DNA of 64,000 bases from Yponomeuta sedellus. Lineage: Eukaryota; Arthropoda; Insecta; Lepidoptera; Yponomeutidae. The stretch's first letter is position 1. Each line of letters opens with the position of its first letter. The position numbers were made by a program, and so were the translations under genes. Below the pieces are notes generated by a model. It saw only the letters and a list, made by a program, of their open reading frames with translations. It was not told the DNA's origin and did not search any database. The DNA lies in NCBI GenBank assembly GCA_934045075.1, contig OW203740.1, positions 16,008,944 through 16,072,943 of the forward strand, written 5' to 3'. This document shows, piece after piece, positions 31,353 through 41,088 of the stretch.

Positions 31353-31850
31353 TGTTGTCGCCAGTTGTTACTTGTGTGTCTGCAGCCGAAGAAAAGGCGG
31401 GTGACACAAGTAGCAACAGAAGTCTCGGATTCTTATTAGAGGAAACTATTGGAGCACAAGAATCCGAGAAAGGTTCAGTAGCTACTGAAGCCTTTGGGGG
31501 GTTCCACGAAAACTTATCATCCAGGAGCACTTCGGGTTCTGTGAGTGATCAGAGTCCGATAGAAATGTCGATCTGTTCATCTTATTAATATTAAACGGGC
31601 CAGTCATGACTGCCACAGGACCGAAAAGCGTGGGGTAGACTGGTTCTTGCGTGGAAACGTGGAAACCGCAAATCGCGAAACGCAGAGTAGGATCCTGTGA
31701 CCAGGTGGAGCGACGACTTTCGCAAAGCGACGGGCAGTGACTGGGAGAGGAGAGCCGAAGATCGGGCTCAGTGGCGTGTCTTGGGAGAGGCCTGTGATGT
31801 CCAGCAGTGGACTGACACTGGCCGATTATATAGATGATGAATAAACTAGG
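31353..31850 (+). pseudogene. LINE remnant (ORF2 C terminus, type 6)
   Basis: The 3' part reads TRWSDDFRKATGSDWERRAE, DRAQWRVLGEACDVQQWTDT, GRLYR and stop in one frame, an RTE-like end. The preceding 31356-31587 frame (SAAEEKAGDTSSNRSLGFLL...) has no recognised domain and may be LINE or unrelated. Confidence 0.55.
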
Positions 31851-31859
31851 ATTTGTAGT

Positions 31860-32195
31860 TTTTTGAAAGGCGGCCCTGAATTGTCAGGTCCGTGATAGCC
31901 CGGCCATTACACTGGTTCATGCCATTCCAAATACTTAGGCCCGGTGACGAGCTAAATATTTGTCTCTCCAACCATGCTCCGATAACGTTTCCTTGTTAAT
32001 GTTTTCTTATCTGCTTACGTAGGTCTTTAGCACAAAAACAGTTAGGTAGTTTATTTTCGTCCTATTTATTTAGACATTATGGACGGCTTCTGGATGATGA
32101 CATACGGGTGACGGTTGACTTCGCCAACGGGCCGTTTTCTGACGAAATAAATGCTCGGTGAGTTCTCAAAGATTTTCTATAATCATCATTTGATA
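31860..32195. other. Intergenic sequence, nothing recognised
   Basis: No supported feature. Confidence 0.4.
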
Positions 32196-32199
32196 ATGA

Positions 32200-32362
32200 T
32201 GATGATAGAAGAGGCTGATGCCATTTGACGCCCACTGCAGGACATAGGCCTCCCTCGTGGTTTTTCAAGCTTCACGGTCTTGCGCCGTCCGCATCCAGCG
32301 ATTCCCCGACACCATAACCGTCGTCAGACCATCTGGTGGGGGTCTTTCCACGCCGAGTCTTC
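32200..32362 (-). mobile_element. LINE fragment, type 2, split by MITE insertions
   Basis: GCCCACTGCAGGACATAGGC, CAAGCTTCACGGTCTTG and CCGTCCGCATCCAG match 9915-10190. CGGTCCGTGGTCACC at 33980-33994 looks like its continuation beyond MITE M. Confidence 0.55.
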
Positions 32363-32363
32363 A

Positions 32364-33979
32364 GAGTGCTTAGTGCGAGTTTTTTAACTACTCGATCGCG
32401 TTAACGTAAACTGATATTTCCATGGCATCGAGGAAGCGCCACCTAGCGACAAGTATGGAAATTAAAATTGCTGAGTGCGAGTTGTAATGGTTTACGTTGA
32501 GAAGTGAACACGTTTACTTAGCCAAAACACGAATAAACGTTTTGCCAGTTCGAACGGTTAACTTACTCATACTCAATGCTCGATTAACACGGTAGTAAAG
32601 ATAGGGTAGTTTAGCCGGTTTTCGGCCATTTAAGGACATTTTCATATTCAGAGCGATTTTTTTCAATGACAGAGTAAACAAAAATGGACAAATAAAATAC
32701 TTTTGAATCATAAAACTATTGCAATTTCCATTTTTCAAACCTTCATCTAAGAAAACATTATCGTATAATTATAAAAAATAAAAATATCGTGAGGTGTGGA
32801 TTTTGCCCTTTCCCGGCCACCTATTTCAGTTTACGGCCACTTGTTTTGTTAGTTTTCGGCCAATTTTAGTTTTTTCTAATAACTCTTATTTTTATGGTGG
32901 TGTATCGTTTTTAAATAACAATAAAATGAGTAAAAATCAAAGAGCTTTTAATATTGTTTACTTAAAACTAAAACATTAACCAATTTCCAATAAATCTCAA
33001 TAAATCATGGCCGATAAACAAAATTGGTCAACCCGGGTTTCGGCCACCTTGCTTAAAATGGCCGACAACCTAATTTGAAGGAGTTAATTTTCGGCCGCAA
33101 ATGTCAATATTATAGTTAAACTCTTTCGAACAAATCAAGGATGAAAGAGTTCTCTTAGATCAGGATCTTAGTTAATATAAGAGAAACTTATTGGAATAAA
33201 TAGATTTACTAGTATTTATCACCGCTTTTATAAATGACCGAAAAATAACCTAAATATCCTTAGTTCTCGGTCATTTTATTACACTTAGGCCGAAAAGTGG
33301 ATTTACGAAGTCCCTCTCCCGGCCACCGTTATACAAAACAATTAAAATGGATTTTAAGCACGAATGCAATTAGTAAACATGCGGCCGAAATCTAACTGCA
33401 TAAATCAGGATAATTTTTAAATTATATCTTAACAATATGATTTGGAAAAAGTGATTATTCAATGGTAAGGTAATGAATTTATAATCGTAGGATCGGTGTC
33501 AGATTTCGGCCAGGCGGCCGAGAATCAACTGGCTCGTCAAAATTGAACTTAGTTATCCGTCCACCTAATATTTACTAAAAGTACTAAGTATTATAGACAT
33601 TTTCATCAAAATAACATCAGTTTAACATATTAACTGTGCATTATAGTAATATTTTGTTGGATAAATCAATACACAATGTCGTAACATACCATGCAAATAA
33701 TTGGCGCGCACTATTTTTTTCTCTGCTTTCGACACACACTCACACTGCTTGAACCGCGAGGGCAAATTGACGAAACAAATGAAACGCTACTAAGATACTT
33801 AATTATGTAGGCAAAGATATCATTAAAATCTATGCGGTAACAATAGATTTTTTACTCGGGCGTATTTTATTTTCTTATTATTTCGTAAAAACTGCGTGAT
33901 GGCCGAAAACTGAAGGTGGCCGGCAAACCGACTAAGTTACCCTATTCGATTGGATCTGTCAAACTCGCACTAAGCACTC
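32364..33979. mobile_element. MITE M copy interrupted by the 32604-33942 element
   Basis: Left part 32364-32603 ends GGTAGTAAAGA(TA); right part resumes (TA)TTCGATTGGATCTGTC at 33943 and closes TCGCACTAAGCACTC. The uninterrupted copies read GTAAAGTTATTCGATT across the join. Confidence 0.8.
32604..33942. mobile_element. Tc1/mariner-type non-autonomous element, 1339 bp, rich in CGGCC motifs
   Basis: TA dinucleotide on both sides (32602-32603, 33943-33944). Terminal inverted repeats GGGTAGTTTAGCCGGTTTTC and (inverse) GGGTAACTTAGTCGGTTTGC. The interior carries at least fifteen CGGCCA/TGGCCG-type motifs in both orientations. No transposase; the longest frames are short and featureless. Confidence 0.75.
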
Positions 33980-33995
33980 CGGTCCGTGGTCACCA

Positions 33996-34302
33996 GAGTG
34001 CTTAGTGCGAGTTTGACAGATCCAATCGAATAACTTTACTACCGCGTTAATCGAGCATTGAGTAGTGAGTATGAGTAAGTTAACCGTTCGAACTGGCAAA
34101 ACGCTGTCACAGTACAACTCGCACTCGCGTTTATTCGTGTTTTGGCTGGTAAACGTGTTCACTTCTCAACGTAAACCATTACAACTCGCACTCAGCAATT
34201 TTAATTTCCATATTTGTCGCTAGGTGGCGCTTCCTCGATGCCATAGAAATATGAGTTTACGTTAACGCGATCGAGTAGTTAAAAAACTCGCACTAAGCAC
34301 TC
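33996..34302. mobile_element. MITE M, complete copy
   Basis: GAGTGCTTAGTGCGAGTTTG at the left and AAACTCGCACTAAGCACTC at the right; about 307 bp. Orientation opposite to the 32364 copy. Confidence 0.8.
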
Positions 34303-34303
34303 A

Positions 34304-34598
34304 GAGTGCTTAGTGTGAGTTTGACAGATCCAATCGAATAACTTTACTACCGCGTTAATCGAGCATTGAGTAGTGAGTATGAGTAAGTTAACCGTTCGAA
34401 CTGGCAAAACGCTGTCACATTACAACTCGCACTCGTGTTTATTCGTGTTTTGGCTGGTAAACGTGTTCACTTCTCAACGTAAACCATTACAACTCGCACT
34501 CAGCAATTTTAATTTCCATACTTGTCGCTAGGTGGCGCTTCCTCGATGCCATAGAAATATAAGTTTACGTTAACGCGATCGAGTAGTTAAAAAACTCG
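34304..34598. mobile_element. MITE M, tandem copy truncated at its right end
   Basis: Starts GAGTGCTTAGTGTGAGTTTG one base after the previous copy and ends at TTAAAAAACTCGGTGAG, lacking the last 12-14 bp of the terminal repeat. Confidence 0.75.
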
Positions 34599-35085
34599 GT
34601 GAGAACTTTTCAAGAACAAAGATTATTTCCACTTCCGGTAAAACAACGATGCACGAAGATAGATTGACAAAGAGGACAACATTGTGGAAAGGACCGTCAG
34701 GAAAAAGAAGACGTGGTAGACCATGCACTCGATGGGCAGATGATGTAATAAGTAATAAGTATTTTTATTCATAAAGATGATACATTATACCTAGCATCAA
34801 GTTACACTTTAATTTAATATAAAAGTAATATGTGTAAATATGCTAAGGTGTGGAGCCTCTGCTTCCTAAAAGAGGGATAAGACCCTGTAGCTTAGTGTAA
34901 GCAGTGCTCACCCTCAGTTATATGTTACAATATTGTCTAATAGAATGTAAAAAAGAGGTTATCTTTATATTTAGTAGATGTAGAAAAGACGGCCACTACA
35001 AAACACTGGCAAAACCTTGCGCAACATAGAGATGGTTGGAAGAGACTGGAGGAGGCCTACACCCTAACGGGGTCCTAAAATTCCA
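34599..35085 (+). pseudogene. LINE ORF2 C terminus, type 7, with an insertion
   Basis: 34650-34745 reads KRRRGRPCTRWADDV and 34985-35080 resumes ..KHWQNLAQHRDGWKRLEEAY then TLTGS and stop, the ordinary ORF2 end. An unrelated AT-rich segment of about 240 bp (34746-34984) separates the halves. Confidence 0.6.
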
Positions 35086-35375
35086 TAGATTTAAGATCTA
35101 TCAAGTATGAGAATTTTTTTTTTGTAAAATTTGGTGTAGGTATTTTAGGAATAATAAAGGCTTTTTTATATTTTTATTTATTGATTTCTCAAACAAAACC
35201 AAAGCCGTCAGTGTCAAACGCCCTTACTACACTTATTTTGTGTTCTGAGTACAAGTAAAGATACATATCAGTAAAAGTCATAGAATGTGATAAATCAAAA
35301 AATTTTAAAAAATTTAAAATTATTTATTTCAGCAAAGATTTTTCACACAGAGGATTGACATCAGGTTGCCTTATC

Positions 35376-35561
35376 TTTATAAAAATGAATCGCCGAATGT
35401 GTTGGTAAGCGCAAATCTCGAGATCAGCTGAACCGATTTCGCTAATTCTTTTTTTAGAATATTCCTTGAAGTACGAGGATTGTTCTTGCGGAGAGAAAAA
35501 TGCAAAAAAAAAAATTAAGAATCGACTGTTATGCGGTACGAAGTTCGCTGGGTCAGCTAGT
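35376..35561 (+). mobile_element. Helitron-like repeat, second copy
   Basis: Partner of 586-765; ends GAAGTTCGCTGGGTCAGCTA(GT). Confidence 0.4.
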
Positions 35562-35811
35562 TACAATAATAAGAGTAATTCAATAGTTTATCTGTGGCCC
35601 CACAAAGCTTGTATCGTGGGATACCAGAAATACATTTACAATTTAATTATTTCGCAATGTTAGGGCAGAGTTATTAACAAAATTGAATGCCATAAATAAC
35701 ATTAGATTAAAGCATGCAACAAGATTGTAGATTGTGCAACAAAATCGAATTCTTTACGGTAGGTATTTACTAAGATAAATTATGTTGATCTTTATGGGGT
35801 AGGTACTCGTT

Positions 35812-36180
35812 ATCAACCCTTGTATGTCCCCACTGCTGGGGCACGGGTCTCTTCCTGCATCGTAGGAAGGTTAGGCCATACTCCACCACGGGGGCCAAGT
35901 CCGTGTTGGTGGAGGATTGTAAGACAGTAGCGGGCCTTACTGTCAGAAGTTATCAAGCTGCCCATAAGGCCTCTGACATGGCTTAACGACTGCCATTATA
36001 TGACAGCCGGCACCAACGGTTTGACGTGCCTTGCCAAGCACGGAAGCGCTCGGAAAAATGCCACTAGCGGTAGTCACGGGACGCTCACCCATCCTGTACC
36101 TGACCGCGTCTGTTGTTGCATAACCAAGTGATTGATTCCAATCAGTCGGTTCGCCTAGGCCACGAGCGCTTCGAGTAGGT
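35812..36180 (-). repeat. Family K SINE, near full length with 5S rRNA-like head
   Basis: Antisense landmarks CCACTGCTGGGGCACGGGTC through GGCCACGAGCGCT. On the minus strand the head reads TATGCAACAACAGACGCGGT and CAGGATGGGTGACC.. replaced here by AGGATGGGTGAGC, corresponding to box A and box C of 5S rRNA. Confidence 0.7.
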
Positions 36181-36184
36181 ACTC

Positions 36185-36535
36185 AAAGTCTACAAATTAG
36201 AGTTTTTGTCATGTTCCGTCCGCATGGAATTCAGCGATGGTAAACACGTGTACACGCTAAAATCTAGTTGGTTTGAAAGCCGCGGTTACTAATCAGTAAT
36301 TAAAAAATCATAATCGTAACCTTTATTCTCATAAGCATTCGTAAAAGCCGTTATATAACAATCATTTGTGCGTGGGTTGCTTGCAAGAGAGGTTTTTAAT
36401 TTACGCCTTTACTTAAAAATAATACGAGTAGTCTAAACATAGGTGCATATTTCTGCTGTTGCTAAAAATTGTGCACTTTTTTCCAACTACCTACACACAA
36501 ACAATTGTAATATAACACTTCGTACAAATGCTTAT
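36185..36535. other. Intergenic sequence, nothing recognised
   Basis: AT-rich, no supported feature. Confidence 0.4.
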
Positions 36536-36551
36536 GAGAATAAATGCTTTT

Positions 36552-36770
36552 TTTAAAAACCTATTTAGAGGCTAAAAATTTCACCCATGCTGGGATTCGA
36601 ACCCGCAACCTCTGGCTATCCGTACCAGCGCTCTACCAATTGAGCGCTGGTACGGATAGCCAGAGGTTGCGGGTTCGAATCCCAGCATGGGTGAAATTTT
36701 TAGCCTCTAAATAGGTTTTTAAATTTGTTCCTTAGCACGGGTTAGTGCATTAAAAATAAAAATAGTGTAA
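36552..36770 (+). repeat. Family H palindrome including the tRNA-like core
   Basis: About 80-bp arms: ACCTATTTAGAGGC... through GGGATTCGAACCC to GTACCAGCGCTC, loop TACCAATT, then the mirror GAGCGCTGGTAC... back to GCCTCTAAATAGGT, then the 3' tail. 14-bp target duplication GAATAAATGCTTTT at 36538-36551 and 36771-36784. Confidence 0.9.
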
Positions 36771-36827
36771 GAATAAATGCTTTTAATTTACCTACATTTT
36801 TACTTAAAATATACATGAATACATAAT

Positions 36828-37135
36828 ACATAACCTCACGCCTGTATTCCAGTGGGGTAGGCAGAGACCAGGGACTGCCACCTAAGTACCATGATCCAGA
36901 CAGATCACCTTCGCTACATCAACGTTCATAAGTCGTTGCATGCACGTACCCCGGTTCTGGGTAATTTGTATCTCCTTCTTTGTTAAAAGGTACACCCCCC
37001 CCCCCCCCTATTTGGTCGATGTATGTGCACCTGGGACGTCCCTTCGCAATACATATTTGTTTCGTCAATCTTTCTTCCATCCTCTCCACATGTCCAAACC
37101 AACGCAACATTCCTTTCTCAATTCTAGTCACTAGA
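36828..37135 (-). mobile_element. LINE fragment, type 4
   Basis: The minus frame gives EKGMLRWFGHVERMEERLTK, QICIAKGRPRCTYIDQIG, with an adjoining poly-G (poly-C on plus, about 36992-37008). ORF2 C terminus, truncated. Confidence 0.65.
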
Positions 37136-37526
37136 TCCTCATTCTACTGCATTAATTCTACTTTCTTGTTAAAAAAAACATGTAAAATAGCAATAATTTT
37201 GACAAAGAATTCTATGTAATTGCAATTAATTTTTTTCCCTTTTGATCTTTTGTTTTCTAATGTATAAGTTGTAAATTAATTTAATTAAATCCTTACTTTT
37301 AAGTATTTTGCTACGCCTTAATTGGTAAAATTACACGTGCAATATCTAATTATAATATCTATGAATACTGTAATTTATGGCAATAAATGAATTGAATTGA
37401 AAATATGTATAATTTTCCTGGAAGATCCATTCTGAATATTAGTGACATATTTTTTAAAATTGGTGAAAGAATCGGATGACAAGTATTACATTATTTCATT
37501 TTGCAGTAATTCACACTTTCTGCGAT

Positions 37527-37825
37527 TTTATTCTTTTTAATGCACTAACCCGTGCTAAGAACAATTTTAAAAACCTATTTAGAAGCTAAAAATTCCACCC
37601 ATGCCGGGATTCGAACCCGCGACCTCTGGATATCCGTGCCAGCGCTCTTTCCAACTGAGCTAATGGGCGACTTACCGGCATCAGTGAAATTTAGAACCTC
37701 TTTACAATATTACTCTTTAAAATTGTACGTAATACAGAGAATCGAATCGAATCGGAGAGATCCAGAGGTCGCGGGTTGGAATCCCGGCATGGGTGGAATT
37801 TTTAGCCTCTAAATAGGTTTTTAAA
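37527..37825 (-). repeat. Family H tRNA-SINE copy
   Basis: Antisense tail, body, core and leader, then a switch (TACGTAATACAGAGAATCGA) to sense CAGAGGTCGCGGGTTGGAAT and body. Target duplication ACTTTCTGCGAT at 37515-37526 and 37826-37837. Confidence 0.85.
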
Positions 37826-37886
37826 ACTTTCTGCGATGCGATGATACGCGAAGAACTTACTCTGCTTCTCTATACTCACGCAGGAG

Positions 37887-38056
37887 AAAAAAACAAAACA
37901 GGTATTTTAAATTATCGTAATTTATTTGTATAAAAACATAATTTTACATGTTACATTAAATAAATATGTAGAAAAAAACTGAACAGCTATTTTAAATTAT
38001 CGTAATTTATTTGTATAAAACATAATTTTACATTTTACATTAAATAAGTAAGTAAT
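37887..38056. repeat. Tandem duplication of about 86 bp
   Basis: TTTTAAATTATCGTAATTTA, TTTGTATAAAA and CATAATTTTACAT occur twice, 86 bp apart, with few differences. Confidence 0.8.
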
Positions 38057-38092
38057 TATATAATACAGTATGTCTCTACATAAATTTTTCAG

Positions 38093-38215
38093 GCACTACA
38101 GCTCCCGAGTGGTCCCTTCACCTATCTAGTGTTAGTGAGAGTGCCACTGGATGCTGATATAATGATGTATTACGTAGATGCAAAGAGCAAAGTTTATTTT
38201 ACATGAATTTACTGA
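38093..38215 (-). repeat. SINE Q fragment
   Basis: GAGTGGTCCCTTCACCTATC, GTGAGAGTGCCACTGGATGC, GTAGATGCAAAGAG match 26320 and 40290. Confidence 0.55.
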
Positions 38216-38219
38216 TTTA

Positions 38220-38640
38220 TTAAATACTTAAAGACTTAAATCTAAGACAGGTAACATTCATTGATAAATTAACTGCTTTATAAAATACAAAATTGACTCA
38301 ATACAGTTAACATTAATATTAAATGCAAAAGTATGTACTATTTATAAACGCGACATTGTATTAACATTTCGCGACATTTCATCGGATTTAAATTTAAAAT
38401 ACGTATGAAAGAACGTCGAAAAACCTTTTTATTTCAGACTTACTATATTGTAAGATATTCATTGTTCTTGGCAATAAATGGTTATTCATTCATTCATTCT
38501 TATTTCAGACTTAAGCTCCTGTACTTACCTACCTTTCGGCCACGTATTTGTACTGTGTTAGTGACAGACAAATAAGGTGATACATGACAGAGTGATGCCA
38601 TATACCTACACTACAGAATTATGTAACATTTCCATTATCT
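38220..38640. other. Intergenic AT-rich sequence, nothing recognised
   Basis: No supported feature. Confidence 0.4.
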
Positions 38641-38662
38641 TTAAATATGACCACAGATTTTC

Positions 38663-38925
38663 TTGATTTGTTCCGGGTGCTTCCGTGCTTTGCAAGGCAC
38701 GTTAAGCCGTCCCTACCGACTGTCATGTAATGGCAGTCGTTAAGCCATGTCAGAGGCCTTATAGGCGGCTTGATAACTTCCGACAGTCAGGCCCGCCACT
38801 GTCTTACAATTCTCTACCAACCCGGACTTGGCCCCCGTGGTGGAGTATGGCCTAACCTTCCTGCGATGCAGGAAGAGACCCGTGCCCCAGCAGTTGGGAC
38901 CTACAAGGGTTGATATCGATGACCA
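38663..38925 (+). repeat. Family K SINE, head missing
   Basis: CGACTGTCATGTAATGGCAG, ACTTGGCCCCCGTGGTGGAG, GATGCAGGAAGAGACCCGTG and CTACAAGGGTTGATATCGAT. Confidence 0.65.
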
Positions 38926-38929
38926 TAGA

Positions 38930-39465
38930 TGAAAAATAAATACGTTCACATGTTACTGATCAATATAACATCCGTAGAATGCTGGCGGAAGTCGGGAGGT
39001 TTAGTTCGCATCTTGACTTTGGTTTCTAAGATAAGTGCGTTAGTGAATTAGTAGTAGCAATACCACTCGCTAACCATCGAAGGAAAACATCGTGATGAAA
39101 CCCTGTCAGAGGTAATTTACATACCTCAGGGCTCTCTACGTACAATAGCCCAACTATGAGGCTAAGTGGGGAAATGTCAAGTGTAAAATTTCAAAGAAAA
39201 CCTCAGCTTTGTAAAAAGATACCAAAATCAATGTATTTAAGAACAAAAATGTATGTTAGATATGTAGGTTTTCGCGCGCTAGTAGAATGACGAAGTACCA
39301 CAGTTTTATATTGTGCCAATATGAAAGATTATTAAAACTTATAAAAATCTTAAAGTGCCTGAAAGTTTGTTATGGTTAAGTGCTAAAATGTCAGGCCTAA
39401 CTCAAAGTGCCCTATTGTTTTATTATTCAAGGAACTAAAATATTTGAATATAATTAAAAAGAACC
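38930..39465. other. Intergenic sequence with a SINE L fragment
   Basis: 39050-39130 (ACCACTCGCTAACCATCGAA, GGAAAACATCGTGATGAAAC) is SINE L body; otherwise nothing. Confidence 0.4.
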
Positions 39466-39469
39466 AATA

Positions 39470-39645
39470 CAAAACGGCCACAGCGGTAGCCCAGTGGAAG
39501 GACAATGGACCTGAAGCAAGAGTCCGATTGCTGGTGCGGGCAAGTACCAGTGACTTTGTTATCTTGTGAGCCTGAGGATGCCTCGTGTTAGGGGCGAAAC
39601 GCGTCTCGCAATTTCTCACACAAGTATTGGTGTCGGTGGTAGTGT
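39470..39645 (+). repeat. tRNA-like SINE (type R)
   Basis: Head GCCACAGCGGTAGCCCAGTG (A-box like) and GAGTCCGATTGCTGG (decayed B-box), then CGTGTTAGGGGCGAAACGCG. Confidence 0.45.
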
Positions 39646-40060
39646 GTTCGTGTCTTGCTTCTGCTTGAAAAATGGGAGGGAGGGCGGTGCATTAACTAAC
39701 CGCATGGTGCTTTTGGGATTTTTGGCGGAATTTAGAGTCTTTTCACATTTTAATGCTCCACAAAGTATCGCCTGATTCCATACAACATTAGTTATGTAAA
39801 TTTACATAACTAATGTATTTATAGGGTACATAAAAATAGAACATAAAAAAATTACACGAAATGCCCACGTCACAGGCCTAGCCTAGTGTGTATCATTCCT
39901 CAATTTGTTGCTCTTTCTGTCTAGTACATAAGTCCCCAACCTAGGGATAGTTGCGGCATAAAATGTTTGTTCCGTAGTAGTAAATGGCTGGTAAAATTAC
40001 ACATCAGCGCCGCATAAAAGGCGCTTACTGCACTGCACCTTTGTGTGATTACGATTACAT

Positions 40061-40608
40061 TTATTAATAGATGCAAAAGCTGTTTTCCTGCAAAATTTTA
40101 CTGCTAATGAGACCTTAAAGTTTGAGGGCCACTTGTCTAGTACTGGCACATAGTTCCTACAACATAATGCCTGTCGCGGCTTGGTTGGCTCCGCACGTAT
40201 TGACTAGTCTTTCCTGTGGGCTAGGCCGACTAAGCTGTCAGGATGGTATAGGTGCTGGGCAAGCCTACACCATCTATAAATCATGACCCAGGCACTACAG
40301 CGTCGGAGTGGTCCCTTCACCCATCTAGTGTGAGTGAAGATACCACTGGACGCTGTATAAATCATCTCATTAAGTAGATGCAAAAAGGCCAATATTATTA
40401 TAATGCCTGTAATATTTCCTTTGTTGTAACTCTAAAGTTCCTAAAGATCCTTTATTAATAGATGTAAAAGCTGTTTTCCTGCAAAATTTTACTGCTAATG
40501 AGACCTTAAAGTTTGAGGGCCACTTGTCTAGTACTGGCACATAATTCCTACAACATAATGCCTGTAATATTTCCTTTGTTGTAAATCTAAAGTTCCTGAT
40601 TTCCTAGG
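40061..40608. repeat. Tandem duplication of about 160 bp, first copy split by SINE Q
   Basis: TTTATTAATAGATGCAAAAG through CATAATGCCTGT at 40061-40173 recurs at 40449-40561 with two or three changes, and the following AATATTTCCTTTGTTGTAA recurs too. The first copy is interrupted at ATAATGCCTGT. Confidence 0.8.
40174..40399 (-). repeat. SINE Q insertion with 11-bp target duplication
   Basis: ATAATGCCTGT stands at 40163-40173 and again just after about 40399. Contains GGCACTACAGCGTCGGAGTG, GGTCCCTTCACCCATCTAGT. Only longest copy of the family in the window; its promoter type was not identified. Confidence 0.6.
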
Positions 40609-40980
40609 TGAACTTTGAATACAAAAAGTTTGCGGAACTACAATAACACTCATACATACACAAATATAAAAACACTACACACACGGGCACACGCACCAAA
40701 TTTTTGCTTGAATTACCTAACTCACTTTGCTTTTACGAGTTCCTTTCATCTTTTTAAACTTCCAAAGTCAAGTCATGCTATTGTTGCCAGGTTGTATAAT
40801 GTCTAATACTGTGCTACGTAAATATGATTAGTTTAAAAAGAACTTATATACATTTTTGCCTATGTTTGGTCTACATTTATTATATTGCTGCGTGATGTGA
40901 ACTTTGATAACTTAATAAAACAAAATACTGCCTGCGACGATCAAAGGATTGGAGACCCTGCCAGCTCCAACTGTCCAAGG

Positions 40981-41088
40981 TCACCTGCCGAGTGGGGCTA
41001 TCACAGGCCGCGGCAGCATATTCTGGGGCTGAGAGTCGCTCCAGTCGCCAGGAGGGCCGTACTTCTTCGGCTTCAGGACGAAGACGAA
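40981..41088 (-). CDS. wun-like: Gene B exon 6 (C-terminal tail and stop)
   Basis: Acceptor CTCCCGCAG before 41088; phase 0; encodes [20 protein letters not shown]... to ...VIAPLGR, TGA at 40981-40983. 36 codons. AGGTGACC at the stop could act as a weak donor, so a longer tail cannot be excluded, but the in-frame TGA and the same length in genes A and C favour an end here. Confidence 0.85.
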   Translation of the reverse strand, partial: FVFVLKPKKYGPPGDWSDSQPQNMLPRPVIAPLGR

